A stretch of DNA of 64,000 bases from positions 6,241,541 to 6,305,540 of the forward strand of contig NZ_CP036267.1 in NCBI RefSeq assembly GCF_007744255.1, in the 5' to 3' direction. Made by a program: the position numbers and the translations under genes. Position 1 is the first letter of the stretch. Every line of letters starts with the position of its first letter. This DNA is from Thalassoglobus polymorphus (GTDB taxonomy: Bacteria > Planctomycetota > Planctomycetia > Planctomycetales > Planctomycetaceae). This document shows positions 16,553-25,407 of the stretch, one piece after another. The notes below the pieces were generated by a model. That model was not told where the DNA came from. It worked only from the letters and a program-made list of their open reading frames with translations, and made no database searches.

Positions 16553-17899
16553 GTGGCTCAAAGGGTTCGAAAAGGTCTCGCGACGTGGCTCACGGGTAGC
16601 TCTTCGCCGATTTTCGTTCTCGATCATCGTAGGGTTGTTCTGGTTTTCAACCGTGGGTGCGAGTTGCAAACCGGTTGGTCTGCAGGGGATGTGATCGGAA
16701 AAAAATGCCAGCTGATTAGCCGTGGGAATCCGGAGTTGATCGAAACTTTGACGGGGACTTTGTCTCCACCAGAGTCTGTCCTTCAAGGTGAGTCCGTCGT
16801 TGTCCCTTCTGTGTTACACCGAAAAAGTGGTGAGTCGCAGCATGTGAACATCCATTTTATTCCTCTTGTGAAAGAAGATTCCCCCACGCCATCGCAAATT
16901 TTGGGGCTGATTCAGCATCGAGACTATGATGGAATTGAGCTGGTTCCCCCGAGTTTGCTGCAGCGATTTGAATTGGAGGAACACCTTTCCGAATTGCATC
17001 GAAAATATTCCTCGCACTCTTTAATTGCGGTTTCAGCCGAAATGCGCAGAGTTGCGGCCCAAGCTCAGGTCGCCAGAAACTGCTCACTTGCGGTTCATCT
17101 TGTTGGAGAAGAAGGAGTCGGCAAGGAACATGTGGCCCGCATGATTCATTACGATTCCCCAATGGGCGAACAGCGATTTCTTCCTGTTGAGTGTGGAACC
17201 TTGTCCCATTTTGAGCTCTCACGATTCCTGCGCAGACTCTTTGAGCAGAGTGAGACGGAGTTTGAGGGATGTACTGTTTACCTGAAGAATGTTGAGCTTC
17301 TCGCTGCAGATTTACAGATCGAGTTGCTGGATCACCTGAAGAGCAGAGACGCCATCCGCTGGATTTCCTCCTCTGCAGAAAAAATTGAGAATCTCGATTC
17401 CGAACACTTTCAGAGAGAACTCATTTGCGAGTTGACCCCATTGACTTTATTCATCCCACCGCTGCGTGATCGGCAAGCGGATCTGCCTCTTCTGGTTACG
17501 CATCTTCTTCAGGATTCAAATCGTCAACGCGAGATCCAAATCGAAGATGTTTCGGAGGAGGTGTTGCAAGAATTCGAATGCTATCAATGGCCGGGGAATA
17601 TCGAAGAGCTTTCAAAGGTTCTCTTTCAGGCACAACAGGCTTGTCCCGAGCCGATCATCGAAGTTGAACATCTGCCGGTGAATTTTCAAGCCGGGCGTGA
17701 TGCACAAAGCGTACGACCACGACAGGTCACGCAAAGTCTGGAAGAAATTCTGGAAGCGACCGAGAGGGAAATTATCACCCAGGTTCTCGATTCGGTCCAA
17801 GGCAATAAAAGCATGGCTGCCGAAATGCTCCAGGTTCCACGAGCAAAACTTTATCGCCGCCTTGCAGCACTCGGAATTGAGTCGCCAAACGAATCGTGA
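16553..17899 (+). CDS. sigma-54-activator-like regulator with degenerate AAA+ domain
   Basis: A 448-residue protein from GTG 16553 (GGAGAAGG upstream). Order: PAS-like sensor (residues about 12-120, SPIFVLDHRRVVLVFNRG), AAA+ domain (about 150-375), Fis-type helix-turn-helix (about 400-445, NKSMAAEMLQVPRAKLYRRL). Walker A is kept (GEEGVGKE near 184). Walker B, normally LFLDE, reads VYLKN near 242, so the Asp-Glu pair is gone. The usual arginine in YYRL is Glu (ICEL), and no GAFTGA loop is present. It should therefore bind DNA but not hydrolyse ATP or remodel sigma-54 holoenzyme. It may act as a repressor or as an activator by another route. Confidence 0.8.
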   Translation: MAQRVRKGLATWLTGSSSPIFVLDHRRVVLVFNRGCELQTGWSAGDVIGKKCQLISRGNPELIETLTGTLSPPESVLQGESVVVPSVLHRKSGESQHVNIHFIPLVKEDSPTPSQILGLIQHRDYDGIELVPPSLLQRFELEEHLSELHRKYSSHSLIAVSAEMRRVAAQAQVARNCSLAVHLVGEEGVGKEHVARMIHYDSPMGEQRFLPVECGTLSHFELSRFLRRLFEQSETEFEGCTVYLKNVELLAADLQIELLDHLKSRDAIRWISSSAEKIENLDSEHFQRELICELTPLTLFIPPLRDRQADLPLLVTHLLQDSNRQREIQIEDVSEEVLQEFECYQWPGNIEELSKVLFQAQQACPEPIIEVEHLPVNFQAGRDAQSVRPRQVTQSLEEILEATEREIITQVLDSVQGNKSMAAEMLQVPRAKLYRRLAALGIESPNES

Positions 17900-18015
17900 T
17901 CCGGTTCAAGCGGTACGCTCAGGCTATTTGTGCACTCAAATTGTGAAGGAATAACGGTGAAGAACTGATTGAACTTAATAAACGGCAGGGCAGTCATTTG
18001 AGGATGATTATCGTA

Positions 18016-18091
18016 GTTCCCAAAATTTGATAATGAACACTCAAACGGTGAGATAAGCGGCAGTTACAGAAGTTTTCGGGCTGGTTCCAAA
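18016..18091 (-). repeat. intergenic repeat family 1, copy e
   Basis: Minus-strand sense starts TTTGGAACCAGCCCGAAAAC, 19 bases after the TAA of the small membrane protein gene, and runs into a weak CACTCAAACGGTGAG core. The distal half is degenerate. It is inverted relative to copy f, and the pair flanks that gene. Confidence 0.6.
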
Positions 18092-18103
18092 CTGGATGCT
18101 GCT

Positions 18104-18481
18104 TTAAATCGACGTTACGATTCGCTCGTTGCGTTCTGTCGCGTCGACCAGTTCAGCGGGGTCGATTGCGTTCATCTCTTTCGATGAGACATCGTCCATC
18201 GTAAAGCCAACGCTCGTCAGCGAGTTCATGTGCTTGTCCAGCCGGTCTTCGATTCGATTTTGTTCTAACATTATCGCAGCATGGGACCGCCGAGTTGAGG
18301 TCAGGTCTAATGCATAAAATGCGATCACACCGGAGGTCCCACCTGCCAGTAAAAAGGGGGAAAGTTCTTCACTCACAAATTCGTGAGTAAACATGTTCGT
18401 TGCCATCCCAATCAAAAAACTGCTGAGGATGAGTATTGTCGAATTGCTGATGACGGGGGGGGCTTGATCGGATCTTGACAT
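18104..18481 (-). CDS. hypothetical two-helix membrane protein
   Basis: A 125-residue protein of no recognised family. Two membrane helices (about residues 14-32, STILILSSFLIGMATNMF, and 42-60, LLAGGTSGVIAFYALDL) are followed by a charged cytosolic tail that is probably helical (AAIMLEQNRIEDRLDKHM). The helical hairpin and tail are compatible with a small sensor or scaffold, but nothing specific can be claimed. The gene sits alone between two inverted family 1 repeats. Confidence 0.6.
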   Translation of the reverse strand: MSRSDQAPPVISNSTILILSSFLIGMATNMFTHEFVSEELSPFLLAGGTSGVIAFYALDLTSTRRSHAAIMLEQNRIEDRLDKHMNSLTSVGFTMDDVSSKEMNAIDPAELVDATERNERIVTSI

Positions 18482-18629
18482 CGAATCAGGTCCTTGTGAA
18501 TAAGTGTGCTTTAACGGGTCGAGGACTGGACAAGATTGTCCAGTTTGAACCTACGTCACTGATCTCGGAAAGTCAAAAAAACTCTCCCGAATTGCAACAT
18601 GACCAATGTGATCGGTACACTCGAAGTAA

Positions 18630-18714
18630 TAGAACCAGTCCGAAAACCTTTGGAACCACCGCTTTTCTTAATGCTTGAGAGAGCAATTCCAGGTTTCAGG
18701 ATTAGTTCTGGAAC
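18630..18714 (+). repeat. intergenic repeat family 1, copy f (full)
   Basis: The best full copy: TAGAACCAGTCCGAAAACC, then CTTTTCTTAATGCTTGAGAG, then CAGGTTTCAGGATTAGTTCT. The two ends are inverted repeats (TAGAACCAGTCC against the complement of GGATTAGTTCTGG). It lies in the divergent region upstream of the Tat-exported oxidoreductase. Confidence 0.8.
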
Positions 18715-18757
18715 GTTTGCATACTAAACTTACTGAATTCCGAATAGGAGTAATTGA

Positions 18758-20227
18758 ATGTCTTTGAATCGTCGGTACTTTTTGAAATCCGCTGCTGCGG
18801 TTGGGGCTGCGGCAGTCTCGACCCAATATCTACAAGCTCAGGATGCGCCGAAGAGCACCAGTCCAAACGAAAAAATTGGTGTAGCTGTCGTCGGAGCTGG
18901 TGGACGTGGAAACAGTCATCTCAGTGCCTTCTCCGGAAGTAGTGACAGTGAAGTCCTCTACATTTGCGATGTGGACGAAGCTCAAGGAGGTAAAAAAGTC
19001 AAAGGGGTTGCTGACAAGCAGGGTCGCACTCCGAAACTTCTGAAAGACTTCCGCAAAGCTCTGGAAGATCCCAGCGTCGATGTCATCAGTACAGCTACGC
19101 CGAATCACTGGCATGCACTCGTTGCAATTTGGGCGATGCAAGCTGGAAAGCACGTTTATGTTGAAAAACCAGTTTCGCACAACGTCTGGGAAGGTCGACA
19201 AATTGTCAAATGGGCAAGACAGCTTGACATGATCTGTCAGTGTGGAACACAGTCCCGTTCAAGCCCTTCATTGCAGGCAGCTGTCGACTACGTTCAAGCT
19301 GGTGAACTGGGCGAAATCAAGTATGCAATTGGAACATGTTACAAGCCTCGTAAGAGCATCGGGAAGCTTTCAGAGCCGTTGAAAATTCCCGAAGGTGTCG
19401 ACTACGACATGTGGTGCGGACCGGCAGCTAAAGTCGATCTGTATCGTCCCCGCCTGCATTATGACTGGCACTGGGATTTCAACACCGGAAACGGTGACAT
19501 GGGCAACCAGGGCATCCATCAAATGGATATCGCCCGCTGGTTCCTGGGTGAGCAAAAGCTCTCTTCTCGCGTGATGAGCATCGGTGGACGTGTCGGATAC
19601 GAGGATGCCGGAGACACTCCAAATACTCAGATCGTCTATCACGATTTCGACAAAGCTCCACTCATTTTCGAAACTCGAGGGTTGCCGAGCAAAAACCTCG
19701 ATTGGAAAAACCCGATGGACGAATATCGTGGTTCGCGAATCGGTGTGATTGTCCAATGTGAAAATGGTTATGTCGTGATTCCAACATACTCGAAGGCGAC
19801 TGCTTTCGATAACGATGGAAACGAAGTGAAGTCCTGGTCTGGTGGTGGAAACCACTTCGGCAACTTCCTGGATGCCGTCAAATCTGGCAAGAAAGAAGAC
19901 CTCAACGCAGAGATCCTCGAAGGTCACCTGTCGAGTGCGTTGTGCCACACTGGGGCGATCAGTCACATGCTCGGCAGCACAATGACCAAAGAGCAAGTTG
20001 ACGATCATGTCGACAAAACGTCTAACGCACTCTGGAGGGATTCCTGGGATCGGATGGCGAAACACCTCGACGCCAACGGTGTCGATGTCAGCGATCCAAA
20101 ACTCTCCGTCGGCCCATTCCTCGAAATGGACCCGAACACGGAAACCTTCCCCGGAAACGAACCTGCCAATAAGTTGCTCACACGCAACTACCGCGAAGGT
20201 TACGTCGTCCCGGATGCGGATGCGTAA
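18758..20227 (+). CDS. Tat-exported Gfo/Idh/MocA family oxidoreductase
   Basis: A 489-residue oxidoreductase with a twin-arginine signal at the N-terminus (NRRYFLKSAAAVGAAAVS, cleavage near residue 27). The Rossmann motif VAVVGAGGRGNSH is near residue 43, and YVEKPVSHN near 133 carries the EKP motif with the catalytic Lys. The mid-part GDMGNQGIHQMDIARWFLG is typical of the large planctomycete group of exported Gfo/Idh/MocA proteins. It likely uses NAD(P) loaded before export and acts on sugar derivatives in the periplasm. AGGAG lies nine bases before the ATG. A strong bidirectional terminator follows. Confidence 0.92.
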   Translation: MSLNRRYFLKSAAAVGAAAVSTQYLQAQDAPKSTSPNEKIGVAVVGAGGRGNSHLSAFSGSSDSEVLYICDVDEAQGGKKVKGVADKQGRTPKLLKDFRKALEDPSVDVISTATPNHWHALVAIWAMQAGKHVYVEKPVSHNVWEGRQIVKWARQLDMICQCGTQSRSSPSLQAAVDYVQAGELGEIKYAIGTCYKPRKSIGKLSEPLKIPEGVDYDMWCGPAAKVDLYRPRLHYDWHWDFNTGNGDMGNQGIHQMDIARWFLGEQKLSSRVMSIGGRVGYEDAGDTPNTQIVYHDFDKAPLIFETRGLPSKNLDWKNPMDEYRGSRIGVIVQCENGYVVIPTYSKATAFDNDGNEVKSWSGGGNHFGNFLDAVKSGKKEDLNAEILEGHLSSALCHTGAISHMLGSTMTKEQVDDHVDKTSNALWRDSWDRMAKHLDANGVDVSDPKLSVGPFLEMDPNTETFPGNEPANKLLTRNYREGYVVPDADA

Positions 20228-20278
20228 GCACTGGATGCAGATGCACCGGATGCATAAGCATTTGTGAAACCCGCAATT

Positions 20279-20324
20279 AAAAAGCGACCAAGAGTGTTCT
20301 CACTCTTGGTCGCTTTTCTTTTTA
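20279..20324. terminator. bidirectional rho-independent terminator
   Basis: A 14-bp perfect stem AGCGACCAAGAGTG / CACTCTTGGTCGCT with a TTCT loop (20283-20314). A T-rich tract follows on the plus strand, and the matching A tract at the left gives T5 on the minus strand. It serves both the oxidoreductase gene and the converging gene at 20502-21281. Confidence 0.9.
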
Positions 20325-20501
20325 CTGCCGGGACTTGTCGCCCCTTAAGGCATTTTTGTTTCTCTGGTTGGTAGATTCGCGAACCCTAAATTTCGTGCAG
20401 TTCAGGACTCCGACCGGGCGTACGTATTCTCAGCAAGTGGAGCAGAATTGCATTGTGGAGTAAGAAGCTTTGTTCACTTAAATTTTTACGCGGTGAAGGA
20501 T

Positions 20502-21281
20502 TTAATTTGTTGGAGTCAGTAACACTTTACGGACATCCATGACCGCTTTGTTTGCGAGTTTTTTGGGGCGAATTTCGAATTGGTATTGGCCTGGCTGAGG
20601 AAGTCTCAATTTGCCGAATCTTCGTTCTTTGAAGTTCTGGAAGTGTCCGGTCTCTTCAACCTTGAAAGTGACGCTGTCGACAATCTTTTTGTCCTGCGCA
20701 ACGCGGACTTCTACTTCGCTTCCCCCTTGCCCTGTGCCGCAGCCCTGAAAAATATCAAGATGAAATTCGCCTGAGTTTTCGACTTTGATTTGCCAGAATG
20801 CCCAGTCGTCCACTTTGGTCCAATATCCGATGGTGTTCTTGTGTGGCTGTGGCTCGAAGCGAAGTTTCTCTCCACGAGTCTGTGCAAAATGTGCAGGAAG
20901 CAGAATGGTTCCGTCGGTTGAAGAAGGTGTGAGCACTGGCGCTGTGTCTCCGACTTTCGGAGCGTCCAAAAACTCAGCGACGACGACTTTTTGTACTGGA
21001 GGCTTGGTCAGCTTGACGACCCATTCAGTTGTGTCTGGGATGAGTTTGAGTGGTTTGTCTGGAGCTCCTTTCCAGTAGACCTCTTTCAAGCGGGCGTTCA
21101 GCCGAGGGAAGCGCAGCTCTGATTTTTCCGGCAGCATGTCGAATTTGAATTCGACAGTTTTTCCATGAATGGTGGCACTTTCAGCATTCCCTTTGAGTTG
21201 CGGCTTCGCTGCGTTCGATTCGGATGTCATTGCAATTGCGAGTACGAGCAACAGCGGGCTCAAGCATCTGGCAAGGCTCAT
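20502..21281 (-). CDS. exported protein of unknown function, carbohydrate-binding-like
   Basis: A 259-residue protein with a Sec signal peptide (about residues 1-24, LLLVLAIAMTSESNA). The first half contains a segment reminiscent of the beta-sandwich that follows alpha-L-fucosidase or glycosidase domains (VEFKFDMLPEKSEL, LKEVYWKGAPDKPL). The second half (WAFWQIKVENSGEFHLDIFQG, then GQYQFEIRPKKLANKAVMDV) resembles a galactose-binding-type sandwich. No catalytic residues are recognised. It is probably a periplasmic or surface glycan-binding protein, which is an inference from the fold-like pattern only. Confidence 0.6.
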   Translation of the reverse strand: MSLARCLSPLLLVLAIAMTSESNAAKPQLKGNAESATIHGKTVEFKFDMLPEKSELRFPRLNARLKEVYWKGAPDKPLKLIPDTTEWVVKLTKPPVQKVVVAEFLDAPKVGDTAPVLTPSSTDGTILLPAHFAQTRGEKLRFEPQPHKNTIGYWTKVDDWAFWQIKVENSGEFHLDIFQGCGTGQGGSEVEVRVAQDKKIVDSVTFKVEETGHFQNFKERRFGKLRLPQPGQYQFEIRPKKLANKAVMDVRKVLLTPTN

Positions 21282-21422
21282 CGATTTTCTCCAGTGAAAG
21301 TGTCTGAGTGGTTGTCGTGAGAAAAGTTGTCACGAAGTCGTAAAGCCACAGCGTACAAAGTTGTTGTGAGCAGAGCTCAGGGAAGACATCTTGTGAAGCT
21401 TCCCTTGAGCTTATGAGCCCCA

Positions 21423-22709
21423 TCAGCTTTCTCTACTGGCCTCACGGTTTTCCGCAGCTGGGATTCCAACGACTGGCAACTCGGGGTTTTGATGTCCCGG
21501 TTGGTCGCTGAGATCAAGTTCATTGATTGGAGTCCCGTCTTCGCGGCGTCTAAGTAAGAAATAGCCGATTGTTGTGCTGGACCAAAAGTAGCTGAATGAA
21601 AAGGCGACGGGAACCAAAATGGCGATGCTCATCCAGAACTTCATTAGCGAAGCGGCAAGGTCGTTTTTCAAAACTTCAGTGCTGGCTTCTCTCATTTGAT
21701 CAAGAGTTGGGAGACCGAAAAATGAAACGTCACGCCCCAAGCCTGTTCCGACCGATGACAGGCTCACCGCAACCGAAATCCGAGTCAGCCAATCCACGAA
21801 ATACAATAAAGCAGTGCCGTAGAGAATTGCGATGGCGATCAGGAAGGCAGCGTACCACGGTCGATTGAGCAAGTAGCTGAGCGAGCGACTGAGTGCATCG
21901 AAAGCATCATTTTTCTCGACTTCGCTGGAGACAAACATGAGTGGCCAACCGAGAATGAGGCCAATTAAGATCAGGGCCATCAGTAATCCGACCAGCAGCA
22001 GCAAGCCCCACGCGATTCCGATGAGCAATTCACCCAGCACGGGAACTCGCCCGACAAAACCTGCGAGCCAGCACAGAATCCACAATCCTCCAAAAGCAAT
22101 GAGTGCTAATGCTGGTGAGAAAAAAGAGGTCGGAAATTGTTTGACCGCGTAGGTCGTATCGCGAATCATCGAGCGGCCATGGCCTGTTAATTCCAGGGCA
22201 GCCATTCGGCTGATCGTGCCTCCAAAGACTGCACAGACTGCAAGCCCCCACACAAGCTGAATCCAGGAGTACCACCACCAGCGAGCGCTCCGAAAGTTGA
22301 CGAGCCCTAGAAGCGATCTCGAAATTCGTTTGATTGGCCAGGAGGTCGCACTCGATTGAGCGACGAACCCCGAGACGGAGGTCGGCTCTGTTCTACTCGG
22401 GAACTGTTCCATTTCTCGAAGTGGATTCGTAAATGCGCGGCCCCCCCAGGCATCAGTATTGGCCTGGAAATCTCTCGACGCAAAGTCGTTCCCAGCGAAC
22501 TCGTCTGCGTTAAAAAAAACGCGTGTCAGAAGCAAGCTCCCCTGCATCCAGAGAAAGACGGCGAGGAGTGCGACCAGCATCTTCTGATAATCAATCGCAA
22601 TTCGAAAGCCACGGAACATCCGCAGCCACGGCAACCAGCGTTGTAGCTGTGCTGTGTTCGTCAGAAAAAATTCCTGGTCCCTCCTCGATGGAGAATTCAA
22701 ACTCGACAT
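21423..22709 (-). CDS. multi-pass membrane protein, function unknown
   Basis: A 428-residue protein. I place the start at ATG 22709 rather than at the far-upstream start 22838, because the extra 43 residues are encoded across a fragment of repeat family 2. Six or more hydrophobic helices are visible (LVALLAVFLWMQGSLLLTRV, WIQLVWGLAVCAVFGG, LLIGIAWGLLLLVGLLMALIL, WYAAFLIAIAILYGTALLYF, SIAILVPVAFSFSYF). A large loop after the first helix carries the planctomycete-type segment with NPLREMEQFP. No family is recognised. It may be a permease or an envelope scaffold. Its neighbours are exported proteins. Confidence 0.65.
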   Translation of the reverse strand: MSSLNSPSRRDQEFFLTNTAQLQRWLPWLRMFRGFRIAIDYQKMLVALLAVFLWMQGSLLLTRVFFNADEFAGNDFASRDFQANTDAWGGRAFTNPLREMEQFPSRTEPTSVSGFVAQSSATSWPIKRISRSLLGLVNFRSARWWWYSWIQLVWGLAVCAVFGGTISRMAALELTGHGRSMIRDTTYAVKQFPTSFFSPALALIAFGGLWILCWLAGFVGRVPVLGELLIGIAWGLLLLVGLLMALILIGLILGWPLMFVSSEVEKNDAFDALSRSLSYLLNRPWYAAFLIAIAILYGTALLYFVDWLTRISVAVSLSSVGTGLGRDVSFFGLPTLDQMREASTEVLKNDLAASLMKFWMSIAILVPVAFSFSYFWSSTTIGYFLLRRREDGTPINELDLSDQPGHQNPELPVVGIPAAENREASRES

Positions 22710-22726
22710 CCCTGATCCTGTACATT

Positions 22727-22758
22727 CGTCGTGGGCACACGGTAGAGCAAACTGCTCT
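22727..22758 (+). repeat. repeat family 2, partial copy
   Basis: About 32 bases matching the end of family 2: GTGGGCACACGGTAGAGCAA and then ACTGCTCT, including the terminal palindrome AGAGCA-AAC-TGCTCT. It lies just upstream of the membrane protein's likely start. Confidence 0.6.
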
Positions 22759-22891
22759 GGTGAACGTGCAGAAGTATAGCGAGACCACTCGACCGATGGA
22801 AAACGATTGACCGGGTCGTCAAGCGTTTCATCAGACATTAGCCCAGATATTGGGACGAATGTTGGCAGGTCCTGGTGAGGAAAGATCTCGG

Positions 22892-25288
22892 CTACGGAGT
22901 TGCAGTCACGGATGGCCGTGTCGCTTTCGAATCGTCACTCGGTTGAGCGAGCAGGCGTTTCGACTCTTTCAGTAGGAAATCTGCGTCCATGAATGGTTCG
23001 TAGCTGATGTCCTGCCAGCGAATCTCTCCTTTAGCATCAATCAAAAACGTGCCATGCAGCGTCTTTTGTTCGAAGTCATCAAAGCAGCGGTACGCTTTGA
23101 AAATATCCAGTTCTGAATTTGAGATGAGCGGGAATGGGAATGTTTCTTTACCGTAATTCTCGTGCGAGTTCTTCAAGTCTTCCTGATTGTCAGTGCTGAT
23201 GGCAATCAGTGAGATGCCAGCTTTTTCGAATTTTTCTGTTTCGGGAGCAAACGCCTGCAGTTGTTGTGCACAATGCAAACATCCAAAACCGAGATAGAAA
23301 ATGACAACAACCGGCTTGCCTGAATAATCCGCCAATGAATGCTTTTTCGACAGATGGTCTTTCAGCGCAAATTCCGGTGCTGCACTCGGTGACCAGCGGA
23401 ACGGGCCGAGATCAGCCAAGTTCGGGCGGTCTCCAAAATCTTCTGGAATTTCACGGGGAAGACGCCAATCCGCTTCGAATCCAAGCTCTTTCGCAATCGG
23501 TTGAAGTTGTTGGAAGACTGGGGTGTTGAGGTCAATCGTTGAAGAAATGGCTCGAAGCTCTTCAAAGGCTTTCTTTGCGTCCTCTTTTTTGTCTGCATCC
23601 CAGAGAACTGCAACTTTCCACGCTAACGGAACAACTTCACCTTTGTGGCTGGAGACATGCTTGTTGATTGCTGAAATTGCTTTGTCGGTTTCTCCGGCTT
23701 GCTGTTGAATGAAAGCCAGCCAGCCTTTGTCGAAAGTGGAGACCTTCGAGAATGAAGCGAGGGCATCGGCATGCGCTCCATGGACCAGATGTAGATGTCC
23801 TTCCAGTTCTCTGACGATGTTTGTCAACGTTCGGATTTTTGAGCTGAACTTTCGCTTAGCGGCTTCACCAGCTGCCTTTTGCGCTTTCTCGTCTTTCTTC
23901 TCATCCTTCTCTTTGTCCTTGGTCTCGTCTTTCACCTTTGCGATGGCTTCCTCGACAGCCTTGTCCCGTTCGGCTTCGAGTTTCGCCAGATCTTCCTTGA
24001 ATCGCGTTAACAACTCGGATGCCCCGAGAGAGTCGTCCGTGTGAAATTTCGCCACGGCGACGAGGGTGTTTCGTTTTTGTTGTTCGGTTTCTGATTCAGT
24101 CGGTTCCAGGTAAATCGTTTCGGATAGCTTGAGAGTTTCATCCCAGAGCTGGAATGCCGACAGAGTCTCCATCAACCGCATGCGACCATATTTGGTGCTG
24201 CCTTGCTTGCTGAGAGTGTTGTATTTGGGATGACGCGGCAGGTCGATCATGTTCTTCGCCAAATCGAGGGCATCGTTCGAACGACCGATATGAATCAGAT
24301 TTCGAATGAGCCATTCGTTGTTGTGTGCGAAGTTGTGGATCTGATCGGGGAGAACGCGGTCTCGCATCATGTACGCATGATCGGTTCTGGCGGAGGCTTC
24401 TTGTTGCCAGACGGCGTCGTGGTATCGTTTCAAGCGAGAATAAATGTGTCCTGGCATGTGCCACATGTGAGCGATAGCTGGTTCGCTTTTCCCGCACAAA
24501 GCTGCTGAATCGAGAGCGTTCGCTGGCTCCTCATAGTCCCATAGGTGAATCCGAAAATGGTGACATGGGTGGAGCGGATTCTTTTCGAGGATATCATTTA
24601 GCAATGCATCAACTGCGTAGTAGCTGCTGATTGGGATTCCTTTTGATCTGTTCTCGTACAATGCCAGTCCCAGGAAGGCTTTGGCTTCGATGTCATCCGG
24701 GTATTTGTGGAGCAGTTTTTCATAATCTTTGACCAAAGTCTGGCGACGTTTTTTGTCTTCTTCCGCCTTTTTCTTTCGGTCAACCTTCTCCCCTTCCTTG
24801 CGAGCAGGCTCTTTGAAATATTTTGCTAACGCGTTGATGTAAAGTTGCTCGCGTGCGGATGCTTTCTCTTTCCGTTTGACCGCCTCTTCGATGAATCCTC
24901 GCGCGCGGCTTTCGTTGCTGCGATTGGACATCGCCATTCCCCAATAAGCAATGGCACAATCGGGGTCTAGAAATGCAGCTTGGCGGAATGACCGTTCTGA
25001 TTCGAAGTACCAGAAACCGTGCAGCTGGCCGACGCCCTGATCAATGAACTTCTGGACCTCTTCGGTCTTGCAGGTCGCCGGGAAGTGGACGTTGCCCATT
25101 CCTTGCATTAGATAGGCAGCCTGGCGTGGGCCTTCGTTGAAGCTCTCGCCATGATCAGAATGCCCTGCGAGGACTTCAGCATTCTCGCTCGGATTCGCCT
25201 CTTCTGCAGAATCCTCTTTCTCAGCTGACAGTGCTTGAGACGCGAGAGTCAGGGCAAAAACAAGGAGAAGGTTTTGTAAACGTAGCAT
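22892..25288 (-). CDS. exported TPR / peroxiredoxin-like fusion protein
   Basis: A 798-residue protein with a signal peptide (about residues 1-22). Residues about 60-620 form a long helical region of TPR-like repeats (QKFIDQGVGQLHGFWYFESE, IEAKAFLGLALYENRS, PHCHHFRIHLWDYEEPANA-like His-rich segment, WHMPGHIYSRL). Near residue 455 a charged insert of Glu/Lys/Asp is likely coiled. The C-terminal about 150 residues are an AhpC/TSA-type thioredoxin fold (KPVVVIFYLGFGCLHCAQQL), with Cys-x-x-Cys (CLHC) near residue 671. It may be a periplasmic redox enzyme attached to a protein-interaction scaffold. The start is ATG 25288 with AGGTG upstream; an in-frame GTG is one codon earlier. Confidence 0.82.
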   Translation of the reverse strand: MLRLQNLLLVFALTLASQALSAEKEDSAEEANPSENAEVLAGHSDHGESFNEGPRQAAYLMQGMGNVHFPATCKTEEVQKFIDQGVGQLHGFWYFESERSFRQAAFLDPDCAIAYWGMAMSNRSNESRARGFIEEAVKRKEKASAREQLYINALAKYFKEPARKEGEKVDRKKKAEEDKKRRQTLVKDYEKLLHKYPDDIEAKAFLGLALYENRSKGIPISSYYAVDALLNDILEKNPLHPCHHFRIHLWDYEEPANALDSAALCGKSEPAIAHMWHMPGHIYSRLKRYHDAVWQQEASARTDHAYMMRDRVLPDQIHNFAHNNEWLIRNLIHIGRSNDALDLAKNMIDLPRHPKYNTLSKQGSTKYGRMRLMETLSAFQLWDETLKLSETIYLEPTESETEQQKRNTLVAVAKFHTDDSLGASELLTRFKEDLAKLEAERDKAVEEAIAKVKDETKDKEKDEKKDEKAQKAAGEAAKRKFSSKIRTLTNIVRELEGHLHLVHGAHADALASFSKVSTFDKGWLAFIQQQAGETDKAISAINKHVSSHKGEVVPLAWKVAVLWDADKKEDAKKAFEELRAISSTIDLNTPVFQQLQPIAKELGFEADWRLPREIPEDFGDRPNLADLGPFRWSPSAAPEFALKDHLSKKHSLADYSGKPVVVIFYLGFGCLHCAQQLQAFAPETEKFEKAGISLIAISTDNQEDLKNSHENYGKETFPFPLISNSELDIFKAYRCFDDFEQKTLHGTFLIDAKGEIRWQDISYEPFMDADFLLKESKRLLAQPSDDSKATRPSVTATP

Positions 25289-25407
25289 CACACACCTGAT
25301 TTACAAAGAAATGGGTTTGATCCAGCTTGAGCAGGCGGCGTGCGGGTGTCAAGCATGGGAGTCGAGTTCTGCCGGTTGTGTTGAGTATTCTCAGTCAATC
25401 CTGCGAG

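Noticed and set aside
18475-18678. 67-residue plus-strand ORF
   Set aside because: Its last part is the translation of repeat family 1 copy f; nothing supports expression.
19370-20065. 231-residue minus-strand ORF
   Set aside because: Shadow of the Tat-exported Gfo/Idh oxidoreductase, which has a signal peptide and EKP motif.
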